From: SIG607 sp045646245
GTDB lineage: Bacteria > Bacillota > Clostridia > Oscillospirales > Acutalibacteraceae
Length of the DNA: 36,615 nucleotides
Direction: 5' to 3'
Assembly (NCBI GenBank): GCA_045646245.1
Contig: JAZRKJ010000099.1
Span: 1-36,615 of the forward strand
The translations under genes were made by a program, and so were the position numbers. Numbering within the stretch: position 1 is the stretch's first letter; the number at the start of each line of letters is the position of its first letter. Positions 13,489-21,194 of the stretch are shown in pieces. The notes beneath the pieces were generated by a model. The model saw only the letters and a list, made by a program, of their open reading frames with translations. It did not search any database and was not told the origin of the DNA.

Positions 13489-14238
13489 ATGATAGTGCTA
13501 AAAACCAGCCGTGAACTAAACAGTATGCAAAAAGCATGCAAAATATCGGCAGGAGCATTACAGTTGGTTGGCAAGTCGATTGAACCCGGGATTTCCACCC
13601 TTGAACTTGATAAAATTGCTGAAAATTTTATCAGAAGTCAAGGCGCAACCCCAAATTTCAAGGGGTATTCGGGTTATCCCGCAACGGCTTGTATATCCAT
13701 AAATAATGAGGTGATTCACGGCATACCTTCAAAAAAGCGTATCCTTAAAGCGGGCGATATTGTCAGCGTGGATTTGGGCGCCGCATTTGAAGGCTATAAC
13801 GGTGATAACGCCGCCACTTTCGCCGTCGGAGATATATCCGATGAAGCGAAGCGGCTGATTGACGCGACCAGAGAAAGCCTTTACGAAGGTATTAAGGCTG
13901 CTCGCGCAGGCGGCAGAATCGGCGATATAGGAGCTGCTATTCAGCAGTATGTCGAAGCAAGGGGCTTTTCCGTAGTCCGCGAATTCGTGGGACACGGCAT
14001 CGGCACCAAGCTGCATGAAGCACCTGAGGTCCCGAATTACGGTACATCCGGAAAGGGAATCCGTTTGATGCCGGGAATGACAATCGCTATTGAACCAATG
14101 ATCAATATGGGATTGCCCGGAGTAAAAACCTTATCAGACGGTTGGACGGTTGAAACAAAGGACGGTTCGTTATCTGCTCATTTTGAGCATACGGTAGCGA
14201 TTACCACTGACGGCCCACAGATATTAACACTTGCGTAG
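13489..14238 (+). CDS. map: Methionine aminopeptidase, type I
   Basis: The 249-residue cytoplasmic enzyme removes N-terminal methionine from nascent proteins and needs two metal ions. The metal ligands of the pita-bread fold appear in order: VDLGAAFEGYNGDNAATF (two Asp), GHGIGTKLHEAP (His), IAIEPMIN (Glu) and FEHTVAIT (Glu). The substrate histidine is in NNEVIHGIPS. There is no zinc-finger extension at the N-terminus, as usual for the short type Ia form. GGAG lies upstream of ATG 13489, within the end of adk. Confidence 0.98.
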   Translation: MIVLKTSRELNSMQKACKISAGALQLVGKSIEPGISTLELDKIAENFIRSQGATPNFKGYSGYPATACISINNEVIHGIPSKKRILKAGDIVSVDLGAAFEGYNGDNAATFAVGDISDEAKRLIDATRESLYEGIKAARAGGRIGDIGAAIQQYVEARGFSVVREFVGHGIGTKLHEAPEVPNYGTSGKGIRLMPGMTIAIEPMINMGLPGVKTLSDGWTVETKDGSLSAHFEHTVAITTDGPQILTLA

Positions 14239-14246
14239 GTGATGTT

Positions 14247-14480
14247 ATGAAACCTTACGACGTGGTTAAGTCTGTTGCCGGAAGGGATAAGGACGGTTTG
14301 CTCGTCGTTGTTGGCGAATGTGACGGTTACGTTTTAGTGGCTGACGGAAAAGAAAGACCACTGGAACGACCGAAACGTAAAAACCGACGCCATCTCATTT
14401 CTGCCGGCCGAAGTCTTAATGAAGAGGAAATTATTTCAAACAAATCATTACGCCGCGCGTTAAAGCGCTGTGAATTATAA
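14247..14480 (+). CDS. KOW-domain RNA-binding protein, L14e-like
   Basis: The 77-residue protein starts MKPYDVVKSVAGRDKDGLLVVVGE, a KOW motif, followed by a strand (GYVLVADGKERP) and a basic segment PKRKNRRHLI. Small KOW proteins annotated as L14e/L6e/L27e-like are commonly found between map and infA in Clostridia, so synteny supports the call. Its exact role, probably on the ribosome or rRNA, is not established. It begins eight bases after map with a modest AGGTGAT site and ends 14 bases before infA. Confidence 0.88.
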   Translation: MKPYDVVKSVAGRDKDGLLVVVGECDGYVLVADGKERPLERPKRKNRRHLISAGRSLNEEEIISNKSLRRALKRCEL

Positions 14481-14494
14481 GGAGGATTCCGTTT

Positions 14495-14713
14495 ATGTCT
14501 AAAGAAGATGTAATTGAATTAGAGGGTACTGTAGTCGAGTCCATGCCCAATGCAATGTTCAAAGTTGAAATTCAAGGGGGACACACAATACTTGCTCATA
14601 TCTCGGGCAAATTACGTATGAACTTCATTCGTATTCTTCCCGGTGATAAAGTAACGGTTGAAATGTCTCCGTACGACCTATCTAAAGGACGCATTACCTG
14701 GCGTTCTAAATAA
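14495..14713 (+). CDS. infA: Translation initiation factor IF-1
   Basis: The 72 residues are the normal IF-1 length and form one S1-type OB domain: SKEDVIELEGTVVESMPNAMF, then VEIQGGHTILAHISGKLRMNFIRILPGDKV in two parts, and the closing VEMSPYDLSKGRITWRSK. IF-1 blocks the A site of the 30S subunit during initiation with IF-2 and IF-3. AAGGAGGATTCCGTTT precedes the ATG. It is followed by rpmJ in the standard order. Confidence 0.98.
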   Translation: MSKEDVIELEGTVVESMPNAMFKVEIQGGHTILAHISGKLRMNFIRILPGDKVTVEMSPYDLSKGRITWRSK

Positions 14714-14745
14714 GATGGTCAAAAAAAACTAGGAGGGTAATCCAA

Positions 14746-14859
14746 ATGAAAGTCAGACCTTCTGTAAAAAAGATTTGCGAAAAATGCAAAATCATCAAGC
14801 GCAAGGGAAAAATCATGGTAATCTGTGAGAACCCCAAGCACAAACAGCGTCAGGGTTAA
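14746..14859 (+). CDS. rpmJ: 50S ribosomal protein L36 (bL36), zinc form
   Basis: ATG 14746 after AGGAGGGTAATCCAA opens a 37-codon frame ending at TAA 14857-14859. It reads MKVRPSVKKICEKCKIIKRK, then GKIMVICENPKHKQRQG. Cys11, Cys14, Cys27 and His32 are the zinc ligands of the C+ form of L36. The protein binds 23S rRNA near the base of the L7/L12 stalk. It is among the shortest ribosomal proteins and is full length here. Confidence 0.98.
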   Translation: MKVRPSVKKICEKCKIIKRKGKIMVICENPKHKQRQG

Positions 14860-14890
14860 TCCCGCGCTATACAGTGGAGGTGTATTAAAT

Positions 14891-15259
14891 ATGGCTCGTA
14901 TTGCTGGTGTAGATTTGCCGAATAACAAGCGTGTTGAGATTGGTCTCACCTATATTTTCGGCATTGGACTTACAACATCCAGAGAAATTCTTGCAGCCAC
15001 CGGAGTTAATCCGGATACCCGTGTCAAAGATTTGACCGAAGATGATATTTCTAAGCTGCGTGAGTATATCGACCACAACCTTCAGGTTGAAGGTGACCGT
15101 CGTCGTACCGTAGCATTTGACATCAAGAGACTTATTGAAATCGGAAGTTACAGAGGCCTTCGTCATCGTAAGGGCTTACCGGTTAGAGGACAACGTTCCA
15201 AGACCAATGCTCGTACCCGTAAGGGCCCCAAGAAGACCATTGCTAACAAGAAGAAATAA
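14891..15259 (+). CDS. rpsM: 30S ribosomal protein S13 (uS13)
   Basis: Start at ATG 14891 (GGAGG at 14876-14880) gives MARIAGVDLPNNKRVEIGLTY and 122 residues, the family norm; the frame is open further upstream but there it overlaps rpmJ. The helix-two-turn-helix region (IFGIGLTTSREILAATGVNPDTRVKDLTED) and the basic tail SYRGLRHRKGLPVRGQRSKTNARTRKGPKK that contacts P-site tRNA are present in parts. S13 pairs with S19 in the head. Confidence 0.98.
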   Translation: MARIAGVDLPNNKRVEIGLTYIFGIGLTTSREILAATGVNPDTRVKDLTEDDISKLREYIDHNLQVEGDRRRTVAFDIKRLIEIGSYRGLRHRKGLPVRGQRSKTNARTRKGPKKTIANKKK

Positions 15260-15276
15260 GTCAGGAGGAAGATAAT

Positions 15277-15678
15277 ATGGCTACTGCTAAGGCTAAAACG
15301 ACTTCTACTCGTAGACGTCGCGAAAAGAAAAATATTGAACGTGGCGCTGCTCATATCCAGTCTACCTTCAACAACACAATCGTAACCATTACCGATTCTC
15401 AGGGTAACGCTCTTTCTTGGGCATCTGCCGGCGAACTCGGTTTCAGAGGTTCCAGAAAGTCCACTCCCTTTGCTGCTCAGAGCGCTGCTGAAACAGCTGC
15501 TAAGGCTGCTATGGAGCATGGTCTTAAGATTGTAGAAGTATTTGTTAAAGGTCCCGGTGCTGGCCGTGAGGCTGCTATCCGTGCATTACAGTCTGCTGGA
15601 CTTGAAGTTACTATGATTAAAGACGTAACTCCTATCCCGCACAACGGCTGCCGTCCTCCTAAGAGAAGACGTGTATAA
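15277..15678 (+). CDS. rpsK: 30S ribosomal protein S11 (uS11)
   Basis: The 133-residue product has the S11 motifs GAAHIQSTFNNTIVTITDSQGN and WASAGELGFRGSRKSTPFAAQ, then VKGPGAGREAAIRALQSAGLEV and the conserved end DVTPIPHNGCRPPKRRRV. The Asn-Gly in the last motif is the site of isoaspartate formation seen in other S11 proteins. S11 lies in the platform by the mRNA exit. AGGAGG precedes the ATG at 15277. Confidence 0.98.
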   Translation: MATAKAKTTSTRRRREKKNIERGAAHIQSTFNNTIVTITDSQGNALSWASAGELGFRGSRKSTPFAAQSAAETAAKAAMEHGLKIVEVFVKGPGAGREAAIRALQSAGLEVTMIKDVTPIPHNGCRPPKRRRV

Positions 15679-15702
15679 CCGAATTTAATGGAGGTGTAAA
15701 AC

Positions 15703-16329
15703 ATGGCAAGATATACCGGTGCAGTTTGCAGACTTTGCCGCCGCGAAGGACAAAAGTTGTTCTTAAAGGGCGAACGCTGCTATTCTGAAAAATGTTCCAT
15801 CGCTGTAAGAGCTTATGCTCCCGGTCAGCATGGTCAAGGACGTAAGAAGTCTTCTGAATACGGTCTTCAGCTTCGTGCTAAGCAAAAGGCTCGTCGTTTC
15901 TACGGCGTTCAGGAAGGTCAATTCCGTCACTATTTTGAAATTGCTGAGAGAAAACAGGGTGTTACTGGTGAAAACCTCTTAAAGATTCTCGAAAGCCGTC
16001 TCGATAACGTTGTTTACAGAGTTGGTTTCGCTTCTTCCAGAGCGGAAGCACGTCAGCTTATCGGTCACGGTCACTTTGAGGTTAACGGTTCCCGTGTTGA
16101 CATCGCTTCTTATCTTTTGAAAGCAGGCGACGTAATCGCTATCTGCGAAAAGAGCAAGGCTCTTGAAAAGATGAAGGGTGTAGTTGAAGCTAACGCTTCC
16201 AGACCTGCTCCTGCTTGGATCGATGTTGATAAAGATAAGTGTGAAGCAAAAGTTATTGCTTTGCCCGAGCGTGATCAAATCGACGCTCCCGTTGAGGAAC
16301 AACCCATCGTCGAATTCTACTCTAAGTAA
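15703..16329 (+). CDS. rpsD: 30S ribosomal protein S4 (uS4), zinc form
   Basis: The 208-residue protein has an N-terminal zinc site (Cys9, Cys12, Cys26, Cys31 in CRLCRREG to EKCSI), the conserved GQHGQGRKKSSEYGLQLRAKQKARRFYGV, and an S4 domain (LESRLDNVVYRVGFASSRAEARQLIGHGH) that binds RNA. S4 is a primary assembly protein at the mRNA entry. In E. coli it represses the alpha operon; in B. subtilis rpsD is unlinked, whereas here it sits in the operon as in Clostridia. The tail after residue 170 is slightly extended and acidic. Confidence 0.98.
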   Translation: MARYTGAVCRLCRREGQKLFLKGERCYSEKCSIAVRAYAPGQHGQGRKKSSEYGLQLRAKQKARRFYGVQEGQFRHYFEIAERKQGVTGENLLKILESRLDNVVYRVGFASSRAEARQLIGHGHFEVNGSRVDIASYLLKAGDVIAICEKSKALEKMKGVVEANASRPAPAWIDVDKDKCEAKVIALPERDQIDAPVEEQPIVEFYSK

Positions 16330-16341
16330 TCAGTAATGTAA

Positions 16342-16372
16342 AACGGATACTTTCCCGTATAATTTATCCGTT
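16342..16372 (+). promoter_or_regulatory. Hairpin in the rpsD-rpoA spacer
   Basis: AACGGATA (16342-16349) pairs with TATCCGTT (16365-16372) around a 15-base loop, 36 bases upstream of rpoA. No U tract follows. The loop contains TATAAT (16358-16363), but no -35 box at 16-18 bases is convincing, so a separate rpoA promoter is only a weak possibility. Confidence 0.35.
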
Positions 16373-16407
16373 ATTAAAAATTTATTTACGGAGAATGGAG
16401 CTTTTAA

Positions 16408-17358
16408 ATGATAGAGATTGAAAAGCCCAGAATAGAAACGCTTGAATTAACAGCCGATGGCACTTACGGAAAATTCGTTATGGAACCTCTCGAAAGAGGT
16501 TACGCGACAACTCTCGGAAACAGTATGCGCAGAGTTCTTCTCTCTACTCTTCCCGGTGCTGCCGTAACTACCGTTAAAATCGACGGTGTAGTTCACGAGT
16601 TTTCCACTCTTCCCGGTGTAAAGGAAGAGGTTACCGAAATTATACTCAACATTAAAGGTCTTGTTCCAAAGCTTCACGGCGATGCTCCTAAGACTGTTTA
16701 TGTTGAGGCTGAAGGCCCCTGTGTTGTTACAGGTGCCAGTGTCAAGTGCGATTCTGAGGTCGAGATTTTAAATCCCGAACTGTACATTGCAACCCTTGGT
16801 GAGGGCGCAAAGCTCAATATGGAAATGACCATTGACAAGGGCAGAGGTTATGTACAGGCAGACCAGAACAAACCGGCGCAATCAGTTATCGGAGTTATTC
16901 CCGTTGATTCGATTTTCACCCCTGTGTTAAAGGTTAATCCTACTGTTGACAATACCCGTGTTGGTAAGGTTACAGACAAGGGTCGCCTTACTTTAGAGGT
17001 GTGGACCGACGGTTCCATCAAAGCAAACGAAGCAGTTTCTTTATCTGCCAAAATCCTTATGGAACATTTTGAACTCTTCCTTGAACTTACTGAAGGTGCA
17101 AGTGAAACCGAGAGCATTATGGCCGTTAAGGGTGAAAACGATAATGAAAAAGTTCTCAATATGACAATTGAAGAGCTTGATCTTTCTGTTCGTAGCTTCA
17201 ACTGCTTGAAGCGCGCAGGCATCAATACGGTAGAGGACCTTATCAACAAGTCTGAAGAAGATATGATGAAGGTTAGAAACCTTGGCCGTAAATCACTTGA
17301 AGAGGTTATTGCAAAGCTTAATTCCTTTGGTTATAGCCTTAAGAGTGACGACGAATAA
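16408..17358 (+). CDS. rpoA: RNA polymerase subunit alpha
   Basis: The 316 residues form both alpha domains. The N-terminal dimerisation domain has FVMEPLERGYATTLGNSMRRVLLSTLPGAAVTTVKIDGV (in parts) and VEAEGPCVVTGA. The C-terminal domain, joined by an acidic linker near residues 230-250, has IEELDLSVRSFNCLKRAGI and KVRNLGRKSLEEVIAKL, with the arginine that contacts UP-element DNA and activators. It assembles with beta and beta' subunits into core polymerase. GGAGAATGGAGC precedes the ATG. Confidence 0.98.
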   Translation: MIEIEKPRIETLELTADGTYGKFVMEPLERGYATTLGNSMRRVLLSTLPGAAVTTVKIDGVVHEFSTLPGVKEEVTEIILNIKGLVPKLHGDAPKTVYVEAEGPCVVTGASVKCDSEVEILNPELYIATLGEGAKLNMEMTIDKGRGYVQADQNKPAQSVIGVIPVDSIFTPVLKVNPTVDNTRVGKVTDKGRLTLEVWTDGSIKANEAVSLSAKILMEHFELFLELTEGASETESIMAVKGENDNEKVLNMTIEELDLSVRSFNCLKRAGINTVEDLINKSEEDMMKVRNLGRKSLEEVIAKLNSFGYSLKSDDE

Positions 17359-17377
17359 TTGTAAGGAGTGAATATCC

Positions 17378-17719
17378 ATGCCCGGTACTAGAAAACTCGG
17401 CAGAACCAGTGATCACAGAACTGCTATGCTCAGAGCAATGGTTACTTTCTTGCTTGAAAACGGCAAAATCGAAACTACCGTTACTCGCGCTAAAGAAGTT
17501 CGTGCAATGGCTGAAAAATATATTACACTCGCTAAAGATAACAGTTTACACAGCAAACGTCAGGCTTATGCTTTCATAACCAAGGGCGACGTTGTAAAGA
17601 AGCTTTACGATGAAATCGCTCCCCGTTATGCTGACAGAAACGGCGGTTACTGCCGTATCACCAAGACCGGCCCCCGCCGTGGTGATGCTGCTGAAATGGC
17701 TATTATCGAGTTGATATAA
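17378..17719 (+). CDS. rplQ: 50S ribosomal protein L17 (bL17)
   Basis: The 113-residue product begins PGTRKLGRTSDHRTAMLRAMVTFLLENGKIETT, as L17 does, and ends with RITKTGPRRGDAAEMAIIELI. L17 is near the tunnel exit. AAGGAG lies nine bases before ATG 17378. It is the last gene of the superoperon; the usual Firmicutes followers (ecfA, ecfT, truA, rplM, rpsI) are not present, and an intrinsic terminator comes 80 bases later. Confidence 0.98.
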   Translation: MPGTRKLGRTSDHRTAMLRAMVTFLLENGKIETTVTRAKEVRAMAEKYITLAKDNSLHSKRQAYAFITKGDVVKKLYDEIAPRYADRNGGYCRITKTGPRRGDAAEMAIIELI

Positions 17720-17798
17720 TCAGCTTTCTTTGTCATCACGTTGTAAAGCAGAATTCTGTTTTGTAAAGTGACGACTAAGGTTAATACGTTCTGAAAAT

Positions 17799-17832
17799 CC
17801 CCTCTGTTTTTACAGAGGGGGTTCTTTTTTTC
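17799..17832 (+). terminator. Terminator of the ribosomal protein superoperon
   Basis: CCCCTCTG (17799-17806) pairs perfectly with CAGAGGGG (17813-17820), loop TTTTTA, followed by GTTCTTTTTTTC. The stem is GC-rich with a long U run, and all genes from rpsJ to rplQ precede it on the same strand. Confidence 0.95.
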
Positions 17833-17861
17833 TTTACATTCTATTGTTCCTGTGGTATACT
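17833..17861 (+). promoter_or_regulatory. Promoter of the SulP-chrA operon
   Basis: TTTACA (17833-17838) and TATACT (17856-17861) are spaced 17 bases apart, each one mismatch from the sigma-A consensus. The predicted start near 17868 is about 20 bases before the chosen ATG. The -35 box begins immediately after the superoperon terminator. Confidence 0.8.
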
Positions 17862-17887
17862 TTCTCTTGTTGAAAAGGGGAATGAGT

Positions 17888-19177
17888 ATGAAAAGCTTTT
17901 ATTTAAAGCCTAAATTTTTTGAAACCCTTAAAGGGTATAACGGAAATCAGTTTGTAAAGGATTTGACAGCGGGTATTATAGTGGCAATTATTGCGCTGCC
18001 GCTTTCTATTGCTTTGGCGCTGGCATCGGGCGTAGAACCCGCGCAGGGTATTTATACAGCTATTGCCGCGGGCTTTTTCGTTGCTCTTTTCGGCGGAAGT
18101 AAAGTGCAAATTGCAGGACCTACCGCCGCTTTTGCTACTATTGTAGCAGGAGTAGTAGCGGAACAGGGTATGGACGGACTTTTTATCGCAACTGTAATTG
18201 CGGGTATTATACTTATTCTTATGGGTATATTAAAGCTGGGAAGTCTTATCCGTTTTATACCTAAAACAGTTACCGTTGGGTTTACGGGCGGTATTGCCGT
18301 AACCATACTTGTAGGACAGATTAAAGATTTTTTAGGTATAACCTACGGTGAGGGTGTAAAGCCCATAGAAACCTTTGAAAAAATAAAGGCGAATATTCAC
18401 CATATTTCTTCTTTCAAATGGGAAGCCCTTCTGATAGGCGTAATAAGCCTTGCGGTGCTTATTTTGTATCCCAGACTTGAAAAGAAAATACCACCTTCTC
18501 TTATAGCCGTAATACTTGGCGCTTTGCTGGTAGGACTTATACCGGTTTTCTCGAACAACGTTTCTACCATCGGTGTTCTTTATGATATTCCCAAAGGTCT
18601 GCCTAAAGTGGATTTGGGGGGTATGGAAATAACCGCCGAAAAAATAATTGCGGTGCTTCCAAATGCCGTGACTATTGCGCTTCTTGCAGGTGTCGAATCA
18701 CTTCTTTCCTGCGTAGTTGCCGACGGTATGATAAACGATAAACATAATTCAAACGCAGAGCTTGTAGGTCAGGGTATTGCTAATATAGCTTCCGTTTTCT
18801 TCGGAGGTATTCCCGCTACCGGCGCTATTGCAAGAACTGCGGCTAATATTAAAAACGGCGGCAGAACCCCCGTTGCCGGTATGGTTCATTCGGTGGTGCT
18901 TTTATTGGTACTGTTGTTGCTTATGCCGTACGCAAAGCTCATTCCTATGCCCGTTATTGCCGCAATTTTGTTTGTTGTGGCTTATAATATGAGTGAGTGG
19001 CGTCATTTTGTTGCCATTTACAAAACCAAGCGTATTGATGATATTTTAGTGCTTACCGTAACCTTTGTTCTCACCGTTGTGTTTGACCTTGTGGTTGCAA
19101 TTGTTGCCGGTATGGTTCTTTACGGTATTACCGTGCTTGTTAAAAAACTTGTTAAAAAAGAGGGTGCTGAAAATTAA
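17888..19177 (+). CDS. SulP-family anion transporter without STAS domain
   Basis: ATG 17888 is chosen because GGGG (17877-17880) is seven bases upstream and the promoter at 17833-17861 excludes earlier starts. The 429-residue product has the SulP membrane domain: VKDLTAGIIVAIIALPLSIALA, then GSKVQIAGPTAAF and VGFTGGIAVTI, with about 12-14 hydrophobic segments, and GGIPATGAIARTAANI near residue 315. SulP proteins move sulfate, bicarbonate or related anions. Most carry a cytoplasmic STAS domain of about 100 residues at the C-terminus; this one stops after the last membrane helix at KKEGAEN. The substrate is unknown. The next two genes encode ChrA halves and probably share the transcript. Confidence 0.9.
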   Translation: MKSFYLKPKFFETLKGYNGNQFVKDLTAGIIVAIIALPLSIALALASGVEPAQGIYTAIAAGFFVALFGGSKVQIAGPTAAFATIVAGVVAEQGMDGLFIATVIAGIILILMGILKLGSLIRFIPKTVTVGFTGGIAVTILVGQIKDFLGITYGEGVKPIETFEKIKANIHHISSFKWEALLIGVISLAVLILYPRLEKKIPPSLIAVILGALLVGLIPVFSNNVSTIGVLYDIPKGLPKVDLGGMEITAEKIIAVLPNAVTIALLAGVESLLSCVVADGMINDKHNSNAELVGQGIANIASVFFGGIPATGAIARTAANIKNGGRTPVAGMVHSVVLLLVLLLLMPYAKLIPMPVIAAILFVVAYNMSEWRHFVAIYKTKRIDDILVLTVTFVLTVVFDLVVAIVAGMVLYGITVLVKKLVKKEGAEN

Positions 19178-19736
19178 AGATAAAATTAAAAAAGCGTTAC
19201 AACTATTTGTTGTATTTTTCAAAATAGGTGCTTTTACCTTTGGCGGCGGCTATGCTATGATTCCTCTTATTCAGCATGAAATCGCCGATAATAAAAAATG
19301 GGTAACCGAAGATGATATTTTGGAAATCATTGCAATTTCGGAATCTACCCCCGGCCCCATTGCCATAAATTCCGCCACCTTTGTCGGGTACAGAGTATGT
19401 GGCTTCTGGGGAAGCTTTTTTGCCACCTTAGGTGTCGTGCTTCCGTCTTTTATAATAATACTTGCTATTTCCGCCGTGCTCAGCGAGTTTGGTGATTTAA
19501 AGCCGGTTAAATATGCCTTTAACGGTATAAGAGCGGGTGTTCTGGCGCTTCTCTTTAAGGCGCTTTGGACTATGTACAAAAAGTGCCCCAAGGGTGTAGT
19601 GTCCTATATCGTTATGGCGGCGTCGTTCTTGCTTACCGCTTTTGTTAACGTGCCCGTACTTTACGTGCTTATCGGTTGCGCGGTATTCGGTCTTGTTACT
19701 TCTCTAATTATAGACAGGAGGAGTAAAGACAAATGA
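19164..19736 (+). CDS. chrA: ChrA-family transporter, first half
   Basis: The product of about 190 residues belongs to the short, single-domain chromate transporter (CHR) family. Landmarks are FFKIGAFTFGGGYAMIPLI, then ISESTPGPIAINSATFVGYR and LGVVLPSFIIILAISA; about six membrane helices. Short CHR proteins act in pairs, as here. Natural substrates may be anions other than chromate. The start is uncertain: a GTG at 19164 inside the end of the SulP gene is the best standard codon, but the GAGG at 19160-19163 abuts it; an ATT at 19173 is at better spacing. No ATG is suitably placed. The stop overlaps the next start by four bases. Confidence 0.88.
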   Translation: MLKIKDKIKKALQLFVVFFKIGAFTFGGGYAMIPLIQHEIADNKKWVTEDDILEIIAISESTPGPIAINSATFVGYRVCGFWGSFFATLGVVLPSFIIILAISAVLSEFGDLKPVKYAFNGIRAGVLALLFKALWTMYKKCPKGVVSYIVMAASFLLTAFVNVPVLYVLIGCAVFGLVTSLIIDRRSKDK

Positions 19737-20305
19737 TTTATTTAGAACTTTTCCTTACTTTCTTTAAAATCGGTCTTTTTACTTTTGGCGGCGGTTACGC
19801 TATGCTTCCTCTTATTGAGGAGGAAATTACCGCCAAAGGCTGGATGGAATTAGAAAAACTGGTTAACTTTATTGCCGTAAGCGAGTCAACCCCCGGTCCT
19901 TTTGCTATAAATATTGCTACCTACGTAGGCAGTCAGGTTGCGGATATTGGGGTATTGGGTTCTGTCTGTGCAACATTAGGCGTTGTAATGCCGTCCTTTA
20001 TAATAATTCTTATAGTTGCTAAAATTTATGATAAATTTAAAAACAGCAAAACAGTAAAGGGTGTAATGACAGGCCTTAAGCCTGCGGTAGTGGGACTTAT
20101 AGCAAACGCTATTATTTCTATTGCAATAAGCGTTTTTTTCCCCGCGGGAATTACTTTTTCGGTGTTTAAAGGATTAAGCGTTTACGTAAGTCTCGGAATT
20201 TGCGCCGTTTGTACCTTACTTGCTTTTAAAAAGGTGCATCCCATAATAATTATTTTAATTTCCGCCGCTGCGGGAATTGCCTTTGGTTATTTAAATTTAT
20301 TATAA
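19733..20305 (+). CDS. chrA: ChrA-family transporter, second half
   Basis: This 190-residue protein is a paralogue of the preceding one, sharing FKIGLFTFGGGYAMLPLIEEEI, then SESTPGPFAINIATYVGSQ and LGVVMPSFIIILIV. The pair resembles the two halves of full-length ChrA, encoded as separate genes with an ATGA overlap (19733-19736), so a heterodimer with opposite membrane orientation is likely. AGGAGGAGTAAAGACAA precedes the ATG. It is the last gene of the SulP-chrA-chrA unit and is followed after three bases by a strong hairpin terminator. Confidence 0.92.
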   Translation: MIYLELFLTFFKIGLFTFGGGYAMLPLIEEEITAKGWMELEKLVNFIAVSESTPGPFAINIATYVGSQVADIGVLGSVCATLGVVMPSFIIILIVAKIYDKFKNSKTVKGVMTGLKPAVVGLIANAIISIAISVFFPAGITFSVFKGLSVYVSLGICAVCTLLAFKKVHPIIIILISAAAGIAFGYLNLL

Positions 20306-20308
20306 AAT

Positions 20309-20341
20309 AAGAACGTCATCAACCGATGGCGTTCTTCTCTT
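20309..20341. terminator. Bidirectional terminator between chrA and the hydrolase gene
   Basis: AAGAACGTCATC (20309-20320) pairs with GATGGCGTTCTT (20325-20336) with one G-U pair, loop AACC, followed by CTCTTTT forward and ATTTTAT on the reverse strand. It serves two convergent genes, and its stem forms the last codons of the reverse-strand hydrolase. Confidence 0.85.
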
Positions 20342-21194
20342 TTATAATTAAATCAATCATAATACCTGTGTTTAGCTCCATTGCGTCAACAGGGTATATT
20401 TCTTTTATATAACCGTGGTAGTATTTATCTTTAAAAAACTGTAGCGCATCGGCTTTACTGCCGCCGTTTTTAATAATATCCACAATATCCTCATAGGTTT
20501 CCTTTGCGCTTTTTTCCGAAAGGCTTAAAAAGATTTTCGTTGTATCTTCATTTATAAGACCGTAGTGAGGAATTACCATTTGTTTAACGCTTAATTTTTT
20601 TGCTTTTTTTATGGAGTCAAAAGCCGCGTCTGTTCCGATAAGTATAGAAGGCACTACCCCTTCTTTTCCGTCGTAAACTCCAAGGGTTTCACTGCTTAAA
20701 AGTAATCCTGATTCCTCGATATAATAACCAAAGGAACAGCGGGTGTGACCGGGAAGATAAATTGCAGTAAAGGTAATATCGCCTACAGTAAAGCGGTCGC
20801 CGTCTTTTAATGCTATATCCACCTTTAATCGGTCGAAAAGGTCGTCGTATTCCTTTACCCCGCATTTATTTGCGAATTTTCTGTCCATTTCACGCATAAG
20901 AGCCTTAGCGGAATTCTTTTTAAATATCTTTTCGGCATATTCGCCCGCGTAAACCGTTGCTTTTGGAAAACGTTTTAGTATATAAGGAGCTCCCGCGGCG
21001 TGGTCGTAGTGAGAATGAGTTAATAAAATAGCGTCTAAATTTCGTTCTCCAAGGACTTTTTTAATATTATCACTAACGTTATACCCTGTAAAAGCAAAGC
21101 CTGTATCGTACAAAACAGCGGTGTTTTTATATTCTATTAAAAAGGCGGCGTCGCCCGGTAAAGCCCTTACGTCTGTAACTTTAAAATTATTCAA
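20319..21194 (-). CDS. Metallo-beta-lactamase-fold hydrolase
   Basis: The 291-residue protein has the binuclear metal motif HSHYDH (His60, His62, Asp64, His65), a following GHTRCSFGYY segment with the next His, and IPHYG near residue 215, so it is a catalytic MBL-fold enzyme. Substrate cannot be told from sequence; glyoxalase II-like or other thioester/phosphoester hydrolases are possible. It starts with TTG at 21194, inside the last codons of the small upstream gene, with GGAG about ten bases before; translation is probably coupled. No signal peptide is seen, so it is cytoplasmic. Confidence 0.9.
   Translation of the reverse strand: MNNFKVTDVRALPGDAAFLIEYKNTAVLYDTGFAFTGYNVSDNIKKVLGERNLDAILLTHSHYDHAAGAPYILKRFPKATVYAGEYAEKIFKKNSAKALMREMDRKFANKCGVKEYDDLFDRLKVDIALKDGDRFTVGDITFTAIYLPGHTRCSFGYYIEESGLLLSSETLGVYDGKEGVVPSILIGTDAAFDSIKKAKKLSVKQMVIPHYGLINEDTTKIFLSLSEKSAKETYEDIVDIIKNGGSKADALQFFKDKYYHGYIKEIYPVDAMELNTGIMIDLIIKEKNAIG

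Noticed and set aside
17852..17887. Earlier starts of the SulP gene
   Set aside because: They overlap the -10 box at 17856-17861 or stand one base from the GGGG site, so the ATG at 17888 fits best.
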